Assembly (NCBI RefSeq): GCF_028453695.1
Contig: NC_135781.1
Coordinates: 3,152,078 to 3,216,077, forward strand
Origin: Augochlora pura
Lineage: Eukaryota > Arthropoda > Insecta > Hymenoptera > Halictidae
DNA: 64,000 nt
Reading direction: 5' to 3'
The notes beneath the pieces are model-generated. The model saw only the letters and a program-made list of their open reading frames with translations, made no database searches and was not told the origin of the DNA. How positions within the stretch are numbered: the first letter of the stretch is position 1; every line of letters begins with the position of its first letter. A program made the position numbers and the translations under genes. Positions 36,383 through 48,839 of this stretch are shown in pieces.

Positions 36383-36717
36383 GGGTGAATCAATAATCAC
36401 TGACAATTGTTAAAGAGAGGTTCCTGAGATCAATACAAGTAACTTTTTCCTTTACAAAAATTCAATCCGCAGCGTCGTTACCGAGTTATTAGCGAAAAAT
36501 ACTGACCAATGAGAGGCGCGCTCGGCAGGCGCTAGGCGGCCTAGCCAACGAACGGTCGACGCTCTGCCGATTGGCTCGACCGTCTAGCGCCACGTGCGCT
36601 CGCTTCTCATTCGCCACCGTTTTCCACTAATAACTCGTTAACGACGCCGCGGATTGAAATTTTGTAAAGGAAAAAGTTACTCCAAATGACCCCAGGAATT
36701 CACTTCCTTCACTTCCC
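36383..36717. mobile_element. Foldback element, family F, copy 3 (best preserved)
   Basis: About 335 bp. Left arm 36439-36548 and right arm 36570-36680 are highly similar inverted repeats of about 110 bp with a spacer of about 20 bp. Arms start and end GTAACTTTTTCCTTTACAAA or its complement and each contains a CCAATGAGAGG-like core. The element begins GGGTGAATCA; the right end CTTCCC is less certain. Non-coding. Confidence 0.85.
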
Positions 36718-36734
36718 AAAGTTAAAATAATTTT

Positions 36735-36925
36735 TATACACTCTCTCTCTCTCTATATATAATATTTATAAATTTAAACATTCTTCGCCGTATAGAAATT
36801 TACAAGAGGAAGCGTTGATCAATGTAACAGTATTATACACTCTCTATATATAATATTTATAAATTCAAACATTCTTCTTTATATAGAACTTTACCAACGT
36901 GGAGGAAGCGTTGATCAATGTAACC
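36735..36925. repeat. Tandem duplication, about 100-bp unit
   Basis: Two units share TATACACTCTC, TATATAATATTTATAAATT, AAACATTCTTC and GAGGAAGCGTTGATCAATGT. It adjoins the right end of foldback copy 3. Confidence 0.85.
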
Positions 36926-37379
36926 GCGGATGAAATCATAGTTCAAGGTGTCAAGGCGACGGTAAAATGGTGGCCGGGCCGGACCCCGTCGCCCTTTCTC
37001 GATTTATTCGACTTGGTGCCGCGGCTCTGCGATCGTTTGGATCGCGCAATTTCACTGTCGCATAACTTAAGCGACCCGCGGCGAAGATTATTCCGTCACG
37101 ACGGGTAATATGATAATTCCTGGGCGGTCCGATTTCCATAGAAAACGGAAGTAGCCGTGTTTACTCGCCGGGCGGCGTATCTTTTCTCCCGCGTATAGTG
37201 GACGTCTACATTTTTAGCCGTGAACATTGTTCCGCGCGAAACGTTGCTGAAAGTTTGACTGTTATGTCACGTGTACGACTGATACGATTTTTTGATTGCA
37301 GAACTTTGATGGAGACTATGATAATTAAGACAATTATTTATACGATTAATGTTATAAATTTTCGCTTTTCTATTGTTTT

Positions 37380-37610
37380 ACTAATTTTATTTTGTCTTTA
37401 ACTATAAGATTGGATTTATTTATTCATTATTATTATGACTTGTTAGGGTTCATTTATTATTATTAAAACCTCTATTATTATTATTAATATTAAATCTCTA
37501 TCTATTTATCTGTAAACTCGATCTATTATTATTATTATTATTATTATAACTTATTAGAATTTATATATTATTATTATAGCTTCTTATGGCTCACTCATCA
37601 TTATATTAAT
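37380..37610. repeat. TTA-rich simple repeat field
   Basis: (TTA)n and ATTATTATT tracts interrupted by CTATCTATTT and AACTTATTAG segments. No coding potential. Confidence 0.8.
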
Positions 37611-39686
37611 TTCTGCTTCAACTTAAAAAATTTATGTAAACTAAAAAAAGCTATTAATTAAAATAAACACAAATATACTATTCTAACTAGGATATATCAA
37701 AAAAGAACCTAATCATGATAGCTATGAAGAAACCATAGCGACAAGTTGTTCCGATTTCGCGCGTCTCCCGCGACACGCCGCCACAGATTCCACTAATCAA
37801 ATGATCGTTCTACAACCGTGACCGTAAAACTGCGACCGCGCGAAGCAACGAGCGCGATAAAAAGCCGTGTTAGAGATACCGAACGAATTCAGCGTCGGCC
37901 GTTTCTCCCGTCGCCGGATGCCGCGCGGCACAGTTAAAAGTGTACCGGCGGGTCCCGTTTGAAAAATGGGCACCCGGCCGCCGCTTCCGAAATTAATAAT
38001 GCAAAAAGTGATTCATCTCTGCCGGGAAGTTGAGCCCCCGGTGCCATTTAATTTCCATTTAAAGACTTTCTTGTACGTTCGATAGTTTCAAAGTAATCGG
38101 CTCTTGCTGCGGAGTTAGCCGGGCGACAGGCACCGGGCATCGTGGCACGGTCGCACACGATGATCGTAAATTACGTTCGTTCCAGATTGTTGAAGCGCCG
38201 GGGCGGAAAAAGACGGCAACGAATCGAGGCCGCTTATTAGGTGACGGGGACTTTTCAATCAACCCTTGGGAATGCGTGGACGGGGAAAATCGAGATCCCT
38301 CGAAAAATCGAGGCGGAAACTGCGAGCGCGCGTCTTTTGCAGTTGTTAGCCGGAAGACGTGTTCGCCGACAACGAATATCGCGGAACTCCCTCGGCGGGA
38401 GTCTGAAGATTTCAATGTCCGCTCGAGAAAACTGCTCGGTGCACAGCGCCGATAGACGGAGCGTGATTTTGTCGGAGACGGAACAGCTGGGACACCGGAA
38501 GAATGTGCTCGCGGTTCGCTCGATACGAACGTGTCGCGACGCGAATCGGCGAGCGAAGCTGTTTCGCGGGATCTGCGAGAGGTCTGCGAAATTTCGGCGA
38601 TTGGTGGATCACTATATCGGGTGGTACAATTCTAGATTGCTGTTTATACGTCTCTCAGTGTATCTCAGTGTATAGAGGGCGTTTTATAAGGTTTCTACTC
38701 TAAAAAGGTGGCATGAAAGGGTTATTTTTGATATATGATACGAAAAAGATTGAATGATCATTCTACTTTGATTTGGTGCCAGTGAAAAGGTTAATTATCC
38801 GGCTGTAAACGTAAGAGGTCCATTAACCTGCTTTTATATTTGTTTCATTTATTTAAAGCATGTTTCTCAATGCATTTCATCCTTTTTAGAAATTCTGAAA
38901 GGTATATGTATATTGTTTCGTTCACTGAGACTTTATTTTCTTTGCAGCAACAGAACCTAATATTTAAATGACATATTTAAACTGTAGAAAATCAGGGAAA
39001 ATATTAAAATTACTTTATTAGTTAGATAATGAATTAATTGTAATGAGTAAAATAAATAAAACAAATTAAATAAATGCAATAAAAGAAATACATAAAATAG
39101 GAATGTTATTCATAAAATTTCCTCGTATCCTTTTCAGAAATTTAGCAAGAATTGTTCTTAAAATAACGCTTTCTCAGATGCAGTAAAAAATAAATTACTA
39201 AAAATTCAGTGTTTCAAAGGCCTGCTAAAAACGTTACTTTCCCTGTCAAAGAAATTCAATTAGCGTATTAGCGCTATGCTTGATAATAATTTATAAATCT
39301 AGCCGTAAATAGATACGCATAAATGTTAGGAATTTTAGGCATAAATTCTAGGAATTCCCTCTATAAATCTACTAGAATTTTTGCAATATTCCTTTCAGTG
39401 CGTGTATCTCGCATAAACCTTCACCTCGAGCGTTCTCACATCGATCGATCCCTCGAAACTATATTCCCGCGAAACGTTCGGAGTTCGTTGAATTTTCGCG
39501 TCTAATAAGCGCCGTCTCGGTGTCCGTTAGACCGGTCATTGAGAATGCAAGGCCTTGATACCGTATCGCGGATTCTTCAGACCCGCGGAGCCCCCGGCCG
39601 AACGAGACGGCAGAGGCGCCCGGGAATTCGACGGCGGACCACCAAAAGTTTTATTGCGAAATAAGTATTGTGAGAAGCCCGGGGTG

Positions 39687-39723
<37 letters not shown>
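39687..39723. repeat. (GCC)12 trinucleotide array
   Basis: CCG/GCC array giving polyproline or polyalanine in different frames. No surrounding gene is recognised. Confidence 0.9.
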
Positions 39724-39724
<1 letters not shown>

Positions 39725-40118
39725 GCCCCCTGAATATTCCAATTTCATTAAACATTCATAAAGCTCCGTGTTCCCAAGGTTTTGCGGCCGTTCCCGGCTG
39801 TCGACCCTCCTCCAGCGGGGAACGGCCGCGAGACGAGAGGTCGCGTTTCGCGCCCGAATATTCGACGACGCGTTTTCAACGTCGAACTGTCCGACCGTGG
39901 TCTTTTAATCGGGCCAGCTCGCTCGAACCGCCACCCCCTTTCCGCGACGATCTCTCTCTCTCTACCTCTCTCTTTTGCTTTTCCATGCATTGTTGGGAAC
40001 GCGGTCGCATTGTTTATTCCAATTTTAAACCTCCAGCTGCGTGGAACAATTTTTGACACTGGTTTTCAGACTATAGAGACCGTAGAGAATTATTCTATCA
40101 CATATATGTATATATGTA

Positions 40119-40377
40119 TTAACCCCTTCACTCCCTTGGCCACGTATGTGTACCTTTAGTTTTCTTAAAATTATTATTTATAAAATAAAATTTTAATAAA
40201 ATCAAATTATAGTTCTAAGTATAGAGAAAATATGAAGCAGTTGAAAAATTATTCGCCACGGAATTCCTTAGCAATTCTAACATAACCTCATCGAATAAAA
40301 TAAGATGGATGATAAATAAAAAAGAGACAATTAAATAGATTGCTCCCTACTATAAAAATTCATCCCTGAAGAGGTTA
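40119..40377. mobile_element. Possible diverged TTAA-type MITE
   Basis: Starts TTAACCCCTTCACTCCCTTG; about 250 bp later CATCCCTGAAGAGGTTAGG resembles an eroded inverted end. AT-rich non-coding interior. Less certain than the other copies because the right end is poorly matched. Confidence 0.45.
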
Positions 40378-42024
40378 GGCGTTTAACTATAGCAATTATT
40401 CTCGTAATTTAATGCGGAATTCTTTTTCATTCGTGATAAAGTCAAATGCAATTTATTTTGTATTTATTACTCACTGATTTTTTCCTTTATTATTTTCCCA
40501 ACGGTGCCATTTTATTTATATGATTTATTACTTATTGATTATGTTCAATATGTATTTTTTAAGTGTGCGCATATTTTACGAAATATTTTTGTAAGACACT
40601 CCCGAGTATTTGATGAAAGCCCAGGGTATCATCCCTTGAAAATAAACTAATATTTAAGAGTATAATAAGAATTGATATTTATTAATTTAATTACTTGTCA
40701 AGGTAATAGTTTTAATTCGACAACACATTATAATACCGCGAGCATATATAATATCGCGAGTATATATAATATCGCAAGCATATATAATACACAGAGCTGC
40801 GCGAATTAATTCACCGAGCCAACAGTCGCGTATCGAAAAGGGTCGAGCGACAGGCGTCCGATCGAAAGAACGAGTTTATTATGGTTGACCGTGCCGATAC
40901 CGTCGAACGAATGTAGTTTTTAATAGAGTACGCGGCTGCGTATCGATCGCACGGCGAAATTCAGTTTAATCGCCGGTGTTTTAACCGCGGGACGGGGTCG
41001 AGTCCGGACACAGCCTATCGCCGCGCAATGGACCGGGGTAAGCGTTGCAGGTATTAGGAAATTCCTGGAAAGCCGTCGCGGCGTTTCTTCTCCGATTCGG
41101 TCCCCGGCGAATCGGAAGCGTCTAGGCGGGGCAACGTTATCCGGAATTGGAATATCAGTTTTTCCATTGTGCACCGTTCGCGTTCACCGACGCTATCGGG
41201 GCGCAGATAAGAAGAACCTTATTGGCCGTCGCGCCGGTCCGGCTATCCCTCCGGCATCGATCGTTGTCATTTACCGTGATATCGATCGCCGATCTTCATT
41301 GTCCGGGCAAGTAGATCGATCGATCGATCGCCGCCAGGCTTCGACCATTTTTCCAAGCACGTCGCGCGTGTCCTTTCAGCGAGACCCACTCTCACCCCCT
41401 CTCTGCGTATTAGAATATACACGGCGCTCCTTTTGCGAGCCATCGACGCATGTGCAGCGCGGGTTTATTCCTTCCGTTTCATTTACCTGTGCGATTCTGT
41501 CGCGCGAAATGGAGCAGTCGATTGTCTCGCGCAGCTGCGAACAGCGAGGAGTATCTTTGTACCGGCGAACCTTGTACGGAACGTTTATTTTATTGCCGTT
41601 TAACGATTTTGTGTTTAGTCAGCTGAGCAGATTGTTTTATAGTTATTGTTTTATTGGTGTTTTTATCGGATTCAGTAAATTTTGAGGCGCGGCAAAAAAG
41701 ATATAATAACATAGCAGAGTTTATATTAATTTTTAGATAGTGACATTTACGTTGTCCTATCAGTATTCTAAATAATTGCGCGAAATTTATGCAGTTTAAT
41801 TAATAAGATTAATAGACTTAAGATTGACATAGTGGTTGATTTTAAATCCTATGTTACCGATGAAATTTGGTTTACACAAATATGTTACGACAAAGATTGG
41901 CGATTAAGATGAAATCATTATTTCAGAGTGAAGAAAGGCAAAGGAAGTTTCAAAGACCATAGTTATACTATTTAAATACGTATCGATCATACCACATCAT
42001 CGATGGTACCATAATTTTCGACGA

Positions 42025-42200
42025 TATGTATTATATTCAGTGCTATATGTTATATTCAATGCTATATGTTATATTCTATGCTATATGTTATATTCAATGC
42101 TATATGTTATATTCTATGCTATATGTTATATTCTATGCTATATGTTATATTCTATGCTATATGTTATATTCAATGCTATATGTTATATCTAATGCTATAT
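42025..42200. repeat. 19-bp minisatellite, about nine units
   Basis: TATGTTATATTCTATGCTA and the CAATGCTA variant alternate across nine units. The ORF rich in Tyr/Ile/Leu over it is an artefact. Confidence 0.95.
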
Positions 42201-42239
42201 TATGTAAATACTATATTAATGCTATTTCTAATGCTATAA

Positions 42240-42365
42240 TATACATATTATAATATATTAAATATATGCTCTAGTATTATTATTATATTATCTAGTATCT
42301 AGTATATTAGTATCTAGTATATATTATCTAGTATCTAGTATATCTAGTATATTATTATATTATAG
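42240..42365. repeat. TATCTAGTAT repeat
   Basis: Irregular runs of CTAGTATATTA and ATCTAGTATCTAG adjoining the 19-bp array. Confidence 0.8.
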
Positions 42366-42399
42366 CATGTCAAGGTTATGCCACAACGACAGCCTTGTT

Positions 42400-44140
42400 A
42401 AAAGAAAAGCTCTCTTCTTCCGAAAGAATCATCGAATTAAAAGATCCGCGAACAATATTCGTAAACATCGTTTGCCCAAGCCGCGCTAAAACTTCCAGCA
42501 CGAGAACCTCCCCTTTGTCCGAGTTATTTCGCCGTTACCGTCGATCGCCCGCGCTTCCGCCTCATCCGCCGTCCACGTAGACCGTGTAAAAATTGCGACG
42601 GGCGGTTCCGGCAACGTGTTTGCGTGTCACAATTGTGCCGCCGGGTTCTTGTCCGTAGAATCGTCGAACGAAACCGAGAGCGGAGCCCGGGCCGGAACAA
42701 CATCGGTCAACCGATTCGGAGAAAAACGTCGATGCCGCAAATTGGAAGTTCTCGAGACGGTCTCCTCGTCGATCCGTGTCGCAAAGTTCGCGACAAGCCG
42801 GCAAGTTTCCCCCCCCCCCCCCGGTAATAGTTTCGCCACGTTGTCGACGGCCGAACGCGAAAGAACCGTTGGCCAACTTTCGACAGCCGCTTTTCTTTTC
42901 GTTTCCTTCACCTCTTCCCCCCACCGCCGTCGCCCCGCGTCCTTTGTCCGCTATTACGTTTGCGTTTCGACCGACCGAAACGAAAGCAAACGTCTTTGCT
43001 TTATCCGGTATCGGGTGGAGAGGGGAGGGGGGAGAGAGAGAGGCGACCGTGGAAACCGTTGTCTTCCGAAACAGATTACGTCCGGACGACGCGACGGCAG
43101 GTAATACTTTTACGTGGCCGCTGCCGCCGCCGTCGCGGCCCCTCCGATCCGATTCCGTTCGATTCGATTCGACGGCGAGTCCGGCGCGCGGAACACGTCC
43201 GATGAACACGCGAGAGCCCTTTCCGAGGTTTTGCTCGGGAAACGGCGGCGATCCTTTTCCGTGCGGCACACTACCGGAAAGTTCGCAAACTTGTTTGGAA
43301 TTTCTCTTTGCATATGAATAAAGTTGTACATTACGGCCGGACCCCTCCCCCCCCCTTCCTGTACCCGGGGGATTTTCCTTCCGTAATTGAAACGGTCTCG
43401 TGAATCAAGCGGAAGAATTCTTTCGCAAATGTTGCGCTTTTTAATGTCNNNNNNNNNNNNNNNNNNNNNNNNNNNNNNNNNNNNNNNNNNNNNNNNNNNN
43501 NNNNNNNNNNNNNNNNNNNNNNNNNNNNNNNNNNNNNNNNNNNNNNNNGATAATAAATTACGCGAGTTTCGAATAATCGTATCTCCTCTCCTCAAATTGA
43601 CCACTATTGTTCCGAGGAACAATGCGAGAGAAATTACTATATTCGGTGCCCTCTAGGTGGAACGCGGGGTCCGGCGGTTATTTACAAACGAGCCGATTTC
43701 ACGCGGCGATTCTCCGCCGAGGACGAAGAAACGCGGAATCGCGATCGGTTTTTCGTTACGTCGGCCGCGGTGAAGGGGGGCGGAAGGGGGGGATAGCCGG
43801 AGAATTTGTAACCGTTCTCGACCCTTCCCTCCTTATTTGCATGGAAATTGCAGCTCCCTCGAATCGCGCGAAAAAAGAATGCGGGGAACGTTGCCCCGAC
43901 GACGAGACTGTATCACCGCGACGCGGCTACGGAGTTTAATAAATCAACTGGCCGTCGTGGACCTCCACCGATTGCGTGTGTCCGCAAACGAGAGAGGCGA
44001 GAATGGCGCGAACGATCCCGTAGCTCGTGATCGACGCGAGCCGCTCGCGGAGGATTTTTATTTCAATTCTCTTTTATTACGCGATTTTTAAGGACGCGTT
44101 CGATTGATTTATCGCTCTCGTTCTCAGCGTTTTAACGCCG
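42400..44140. other. CpG-rich island with assembly gap, no recognised gene
   Basis: Long frames on both strands (minus 42562-43269, plus 42776-43321) overlap each other and lack known motifs. A 14-base C run sits at 42809-42822. Confidence 0.5.
43449..43548. other. Assembly gap (100 N)
   Basis: Exactly 100 N, the conventional length for a gap of unknown size. Confidence 1.
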
Positions 44141-44148
44141 CGCGGATT

Positions 44149-44876
44149 TCAACCCCTTGCCGCGTCATTATCTTTATCTTTGTAACGATTAGAACTGTTT
44201 CGATAATTTTTATAAAAATAAAAAATTTTATGTCTATTAAATTTTATATTGGGATGACGTTTACTGGATCGTTTAACGCTAGAACTATCGAAGTAGGTGA
44301 AAACCATAGGCTTCGCGTTCTTTGTTTAAATATTTTTAATATTATAGTGCCAATTTTGTTGGAAATGATTAAATAAGTCTTTTAATTCGAGAAAATATTA
44401 TAAGAAAAATGGCAAGATGTCTAAATAAATAAATAAATTCAGTCTTGTAATTATTATAAAGCAACACGTGTCAGACATCCTTAATAATTTATTGGATTGT
44501 TAACATTGACATAACCTTGATTGCTATAAATATGTTTTTGTCAAAAGTTGTTACACAAACTTCTTCATGCGAGCATATATTTATTGTTAAAAAATTCGTG
44601 GGACGTTTAAATAAACCCAATTATTGAATCGTTATATGCATTAGTCAAATTTAGATTTATTAATGACGGGTAACATAACCTGACAATAAAACATTTTACC
44701 TTCTTTTCGTAACATCTGAGGTACAATAATTTAACATGGGTCAAATGTGACTCGAAACAGCTTTCCGACCGTCCGTTTTCTGATTGTTAAATATTTCTGA
44801 CTATAACTATAATTATTAATTTTAACAATAAATCTCCAGCACGATTTTGACTCGTTAAAGTGCCGCAAGGGGTTGA
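44149..44876. mobile_element. TTAA-type MITE, family D
   Basis: About 728 bp with left end TTTCAACCCCTTGCCGCG and right end GTGCCGCAAGGGGTTGAAA, an inverted repeat of about 15 bp with a 4-bp TCAA/TTGA flank in place of TTAA. The interior is AT-rich without a transposase. The longest frame (plus 44104-44376) crosses the left end and is not convincing. The lone end GCAAGGGGTTGAAA at 541-554 may be a relative. Confidence 0.7.
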
Positions 44877-45397
44877 AAATTTATTTACAAGAAATTTATT
44901 GAAACCTTTTATTGTTATTAACTGATGATATCATTGTTATCTCTGGAAAATCAGTATTACTGAGCAGACTGTAAAACAAACCTAAAATGGTAGAACCTCG
45001 ATTAACCGAACAGCATTTTCCTCGATTTTTTTATTACTTCGATTTTCCATCTATCATCGTGTTATATTTAATAATTAATTAATCGAGAATGAGACGGATT
45101 TAAGAATTTAATAATCCACTTGGATTTGGATAATCGAAGTTCTACGTCACCGCGAAACTTTTCGGAACTTCTTGCGCAACGCGAAAGCGCAAGAAGCATG
45201 GGAGAAGTTGCATAAGGAGTGCACGAAGTGCATCAAATTATACGGCGATGCAAAAGCTGCGTTGTGAGCGAAGTACGGTGCAAGTAAAATATGCGTCTTA
45301 ACCCTTCGACTTTGTCTGTTGAGAACGGGGAACAATTTTGCAGCGACTTGTCCGAATTAATCATTGGTTTATTAATAATCTTCGTTCGTTATTAAAG

Positions 45398-45547
45398 TTA
45401 ACCCTTTGCTCTAGTACATCTTTCCAGACTCTTTATGAAGGTTTGGAATATAATTTAGTAAATATAATTATTATCTTTCGAATTTATTAATACAATGCAA
45501 TGGTTAATTAGCGCAGCTGTGAAAGAAGTCACAGTGCAAAGGGTTAA
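45398..45547. mobile_element. TTAA-flanked MITE, family E
   Basis: A 150-bp element bounded by TTAA, left end CCCTTTGCTCTAGTAC and right end GTCACAGTGCAAAGGG, with about 8-10 bp of clear inverted repeat. Non-coding. Confidence 0.75.
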
Positions 45548-46147
45548 TAAACAACGTAGAATCGCATCAATGGGTGCAAGCAAAAATCACTGCGTTTCAA
45601 TACCGAATTATAGTAATTAATAAACAAAAACCGATTTGCCTATTTTTGTTAACAAACTGAGGCACAGTGCGAGAAAAACTATACATTGTTTCGAACTATA
45701 AAGCGAGCCGTCCATTTTGAAAGTGTCTTAAGTCCATCTCCATTTCCATTGAGTATAACGGTTGCGTTAACAAAAAAAAAGAAAAACAAATAAAAAGATA
45801 TACATATACAATACCAGTCTGCTCAAGCGCGTCTAAGAGACTTAAATTCCTACTAAAATACTAGCAACTATTATACGAACAATATACACTACAGTCAACG
45901 CTAAAAAGCGACGACCGGACACTTTCGAAATAAACGGCTCGAACAAGCGACTCGTAAACTGTCGTCCGTTGTCGGCACGTTTTCGCGGCCACTCGGACGA
46001 GTAATAATAACATTGACGTTTTTCAACAACGAGGTCAATTTCGCGAGAACTCATCCACGGTGGTCGAACCCGACTCGGATCCGAAACCACGTGTTTCCGC
46101 GCGCAAAACGGCGGCGTCGCGAGTCGAGGTAAGGTTATGGTTGAACA

Positions 46148-46169
46148 GAGATTCTGCGAGCAGAATCTC
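46148..46169. repeat. Perfect 10-bp hairpin at a gap edge
   Basis: GAGATTCTGC, two-base GA loop, GCAGAATCTC, ending three bases before the N run at 46173. Confidence 0.9.
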
Positions 46170-46172
46170 GGT

Positions 46173-46272
46173 NNNNNNNNNNNNNNNNNNNNNNNNNNNN
46201 NNNNNNNNNNNNNNNNNNNNNNNNNNNNNNNNNNNNNNNNNNNNNNNNNNNNNNNNNNNNNNNNNNNNNNNN
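46173..46272. other. Assembly gap (100 N)
   Basis: Exactly 100 N, flanked by a hairpin on the left and a (GGA)n array on the right. Confidence 1.
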
Positions 46273-46799
46273 GGAGGAGGAGGAGGAGGAGGCGAGCGGT
46301 GCACGCGTAATTGCGGGAACGATCGGCGCAGTTGTTAAACGGTATCCGTGGAAACGGGACACCTTGACTACGTCGGGTCGGTCTGTTTCTTTAGGCTAAC
46401 GAACCCCCGTTGAAAGCGGCGCGGATCTTTACGAGCGCCGCCGATAAAAGTTGCGCTGCCCGCGTCGCTTCGCCACCGTAAATCCTTCAACGACTCTGTA
46501 CATAATGCGTATACATACATAGTACGTAAATATTCGACGTGGCATAAATGTTATCTATCATTACTATATATTTTATAATAAAAACCTGGAATAAACGAGA
46601 CCGCCGTGCATTCATTTCATCCCCCCTCCCAGACCTTCTTTTATCGTTTGCACTCGAATGTACAAAGGTACTGTCCGAGGTGTCGCTAAAAATTATTATG
46701 TCACTTTTTAAAATGATTTTTATATTATCAAAGTTCTCTCTGGGTGACGTAATACAAGTCTGAGATTTTTAATGTACAAGGAGAGATAACTTCAAGTAA

Positions 46800-47020
46800 T
46801 AATTAATAATTTTAGATGATTGCTAATAGCTTTGAGTAATTTTTTATGGTAACTATACCGTAAGTTATTTATGGTAACTTATAGTTATTTCCAGTTAGTA
46901 ATAATTCTATATAACTATCTATAATTACTTATAATTATTTCCGGTTAATAATATTTATTTATAGCTACCTATAATTACTTATTCTTATTTCCAGTTAGTA
47001 ATAATTACTGACAGTCGCAT
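46800..47020. repeat. Diverged tandem repeats of about 60-65 bp
   Basis: Units contain TTATTTCCAGTTAGTAATAA and CTATCTATAATTACTTATAA segments repeated three times with decay. Confidence 0.75.
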
Positions 47021-47674
47021 AAAATAATCCAAAATTATTTACCTACTACAAAAACAGTAAAAAAGCAAGGGAAAAATTTCGCAAAGTACCAACAATATTT
47101 TTCTCGCGGTTGTAACTTCTCTACCAACATATACAACCCTGTATACGCGCACTCGGCCCGAGCGAATTAAACGGTACAGCTGTTTTTGCAGCTGTAGAAC
47201 GCGTCGGTAATTATTTGGCTAGCCGGCTTCGCGGAAGCTAAAACCAAATACGAACCATCTCCGAAGATTCCATCGAATTACGGATAGTGGCAACGTTGTG
47301 TTTAATTCGAACGGAATTGTTTCAAGAATGCAGAGGTTCCCGATAATTGTAAGCAACGAGGGACCATTCAACGAAATACCAACGGCGAGCGGCAAAACAA
47401 TTCAGCACAAATGCACTGTAAATACTATACATTGCTCGCCGTTCTTTTTATCGTGCTATTCTGTACACCCTGCGTTTCTATCCTCGTATCCCTTAACGCT
47501 GCCAATCCAACGGACCGGAAAACCCCATAAAATCGAGGCAATTTGTTCAACGAAATGCGTGTTGGAGAAATCAAGATTCGCGACGCTTTATCGCAATTTG
47601 TAGAAACTGATTAAAATTGATCGACTTCGATTGACCATAACTCCGGGGAATATTATTGTAGTATGATGATCTTT

Positions 47675-48180
47675 TTTTTAATTAAAGCTTGAAACTTCTA
47701 TTTTGTAATAGTGGTCTTTGATTTTTAAATTGAGGCACTTTTGCTACTGTAATCATTTAAATGTAAGGTTATGTTTGGTACCTTGAAATGCGTCGAGTTT
47801 GAGAAGTTGCACAGACTTAACATAATTTTTTCCGAGGATGCCACTTGCAGTCGAATAAAGTTCAATTCTTTCTTTTTAATTAAAAAAAAGTAAAACATGG
47901 CTGCGATTTTTTTTCGCAAAGTTACAGCGCTTTAAAGTAACCCCTGAATTTAGCCACGCAACTCGGTCATATTCAATATCACAAACATGATCTCGCATTT
48001 AAAGGATTACAGTGGCGAGGATTCATCGATCTTAAAATAAAAAAATACTATCTCAAAGTAGAAGTTCCAAGCTTTAATTTGAATTGACGATCACCCCCCT
48101 ACGACGATTTCTCGCGAAGTTGTCACTGCTGAAATCTGGCCATTCTCTATCCAACATTCTTCGAAGCTATAACTCTTCGG
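47675..48180. repeat. Interspersed inverted repeat, family G, copy 1
   Basis: ATTAAAGCTTGAAACTTCTA at 47681-47700 is repeated in inverted form as TAGAAGTTCCAAGCTTTAAT near 48059-48078. The right half (CGCAAAGTTACAGCGCTTTA, CAAACATGATCTCGC, TATCTCAAAGTAGAAGTTCC) matches segments at 52.7-53.1 kb in the same order. Probably a decayed transposable element; superfamily unknown. Confidence 0.6.
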
Positions 48181-48839
48181 ACAAAATTTATTAACATAAA
48201 ATTCCTTATTAAACTCTAGACAATTAATTATTTTCCTGATCAAGTCCCCGAAGATTATCTACAAAGCCGTGTCCAAGTCTATTAAATCACCGGTCTACGG
48301 AGCTAATGTCGAAACTTGAAAACCGGCATAGAGACGGAGAGGAGCAACGAAGAGAAAATGACGGCCGAGCGTTCGATTATCGAGATCCCGGAATTCGATC
48401 GAATTAAGAATGCGGAAGACGGCCGTTTTCGACGGAACAAGAAGACGGTCTTCTCCAGACCCGGACGTGCCTTCATCGATCGGCCCGAAGGAGCGCGAGG
48501 GAGACAAAGTCGCGGAGGTTAGGGGAGGGGGGAGGAGCGGGCTTAGCTCCCCGTGGAAATGAAATTTAAAGTCACGCGAAATCCACACGAAACGTACGCG
48601 AGGCTGGAAGCGTTCCGTTAACCGAGCACGGGTGAACAAGTTGTTCTCCTATCAACGATCTCGTCGGCGGCCGACGTTGACGTTCCGCGGCGCCTATCGC
48701 GACAAGGACGTCGCCACTCGCAAGATTGCTCCCCGATCCACTTTTCGGCACCGCTCCCAAAGTACTCCGCGCAATCTGCATTTTTAATCTTCCGGCCGGC
48801 GCGTGTACGGTAACTTTAATATTCTCGCGCCTCGAACAC

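Noticed and set aside
42026..42253. Tyr/Ile/Leu-rich ORF resembling a membrane peptide repeat
   Set aside because: Produced entirely by the 19-bp minisatellite; 19 is not a multiple of 3, so the frame has no periodic peptide meaning.
42562..43269. Longest minus-strand ORF (235 codons) in a CpG-rich island
   Set aside because: No recognised domain, glycine/arginine-rich composition typical of antisense GC-rich DNA, long competing plus frames (42776-43321), and it crosses a 14-base C run.
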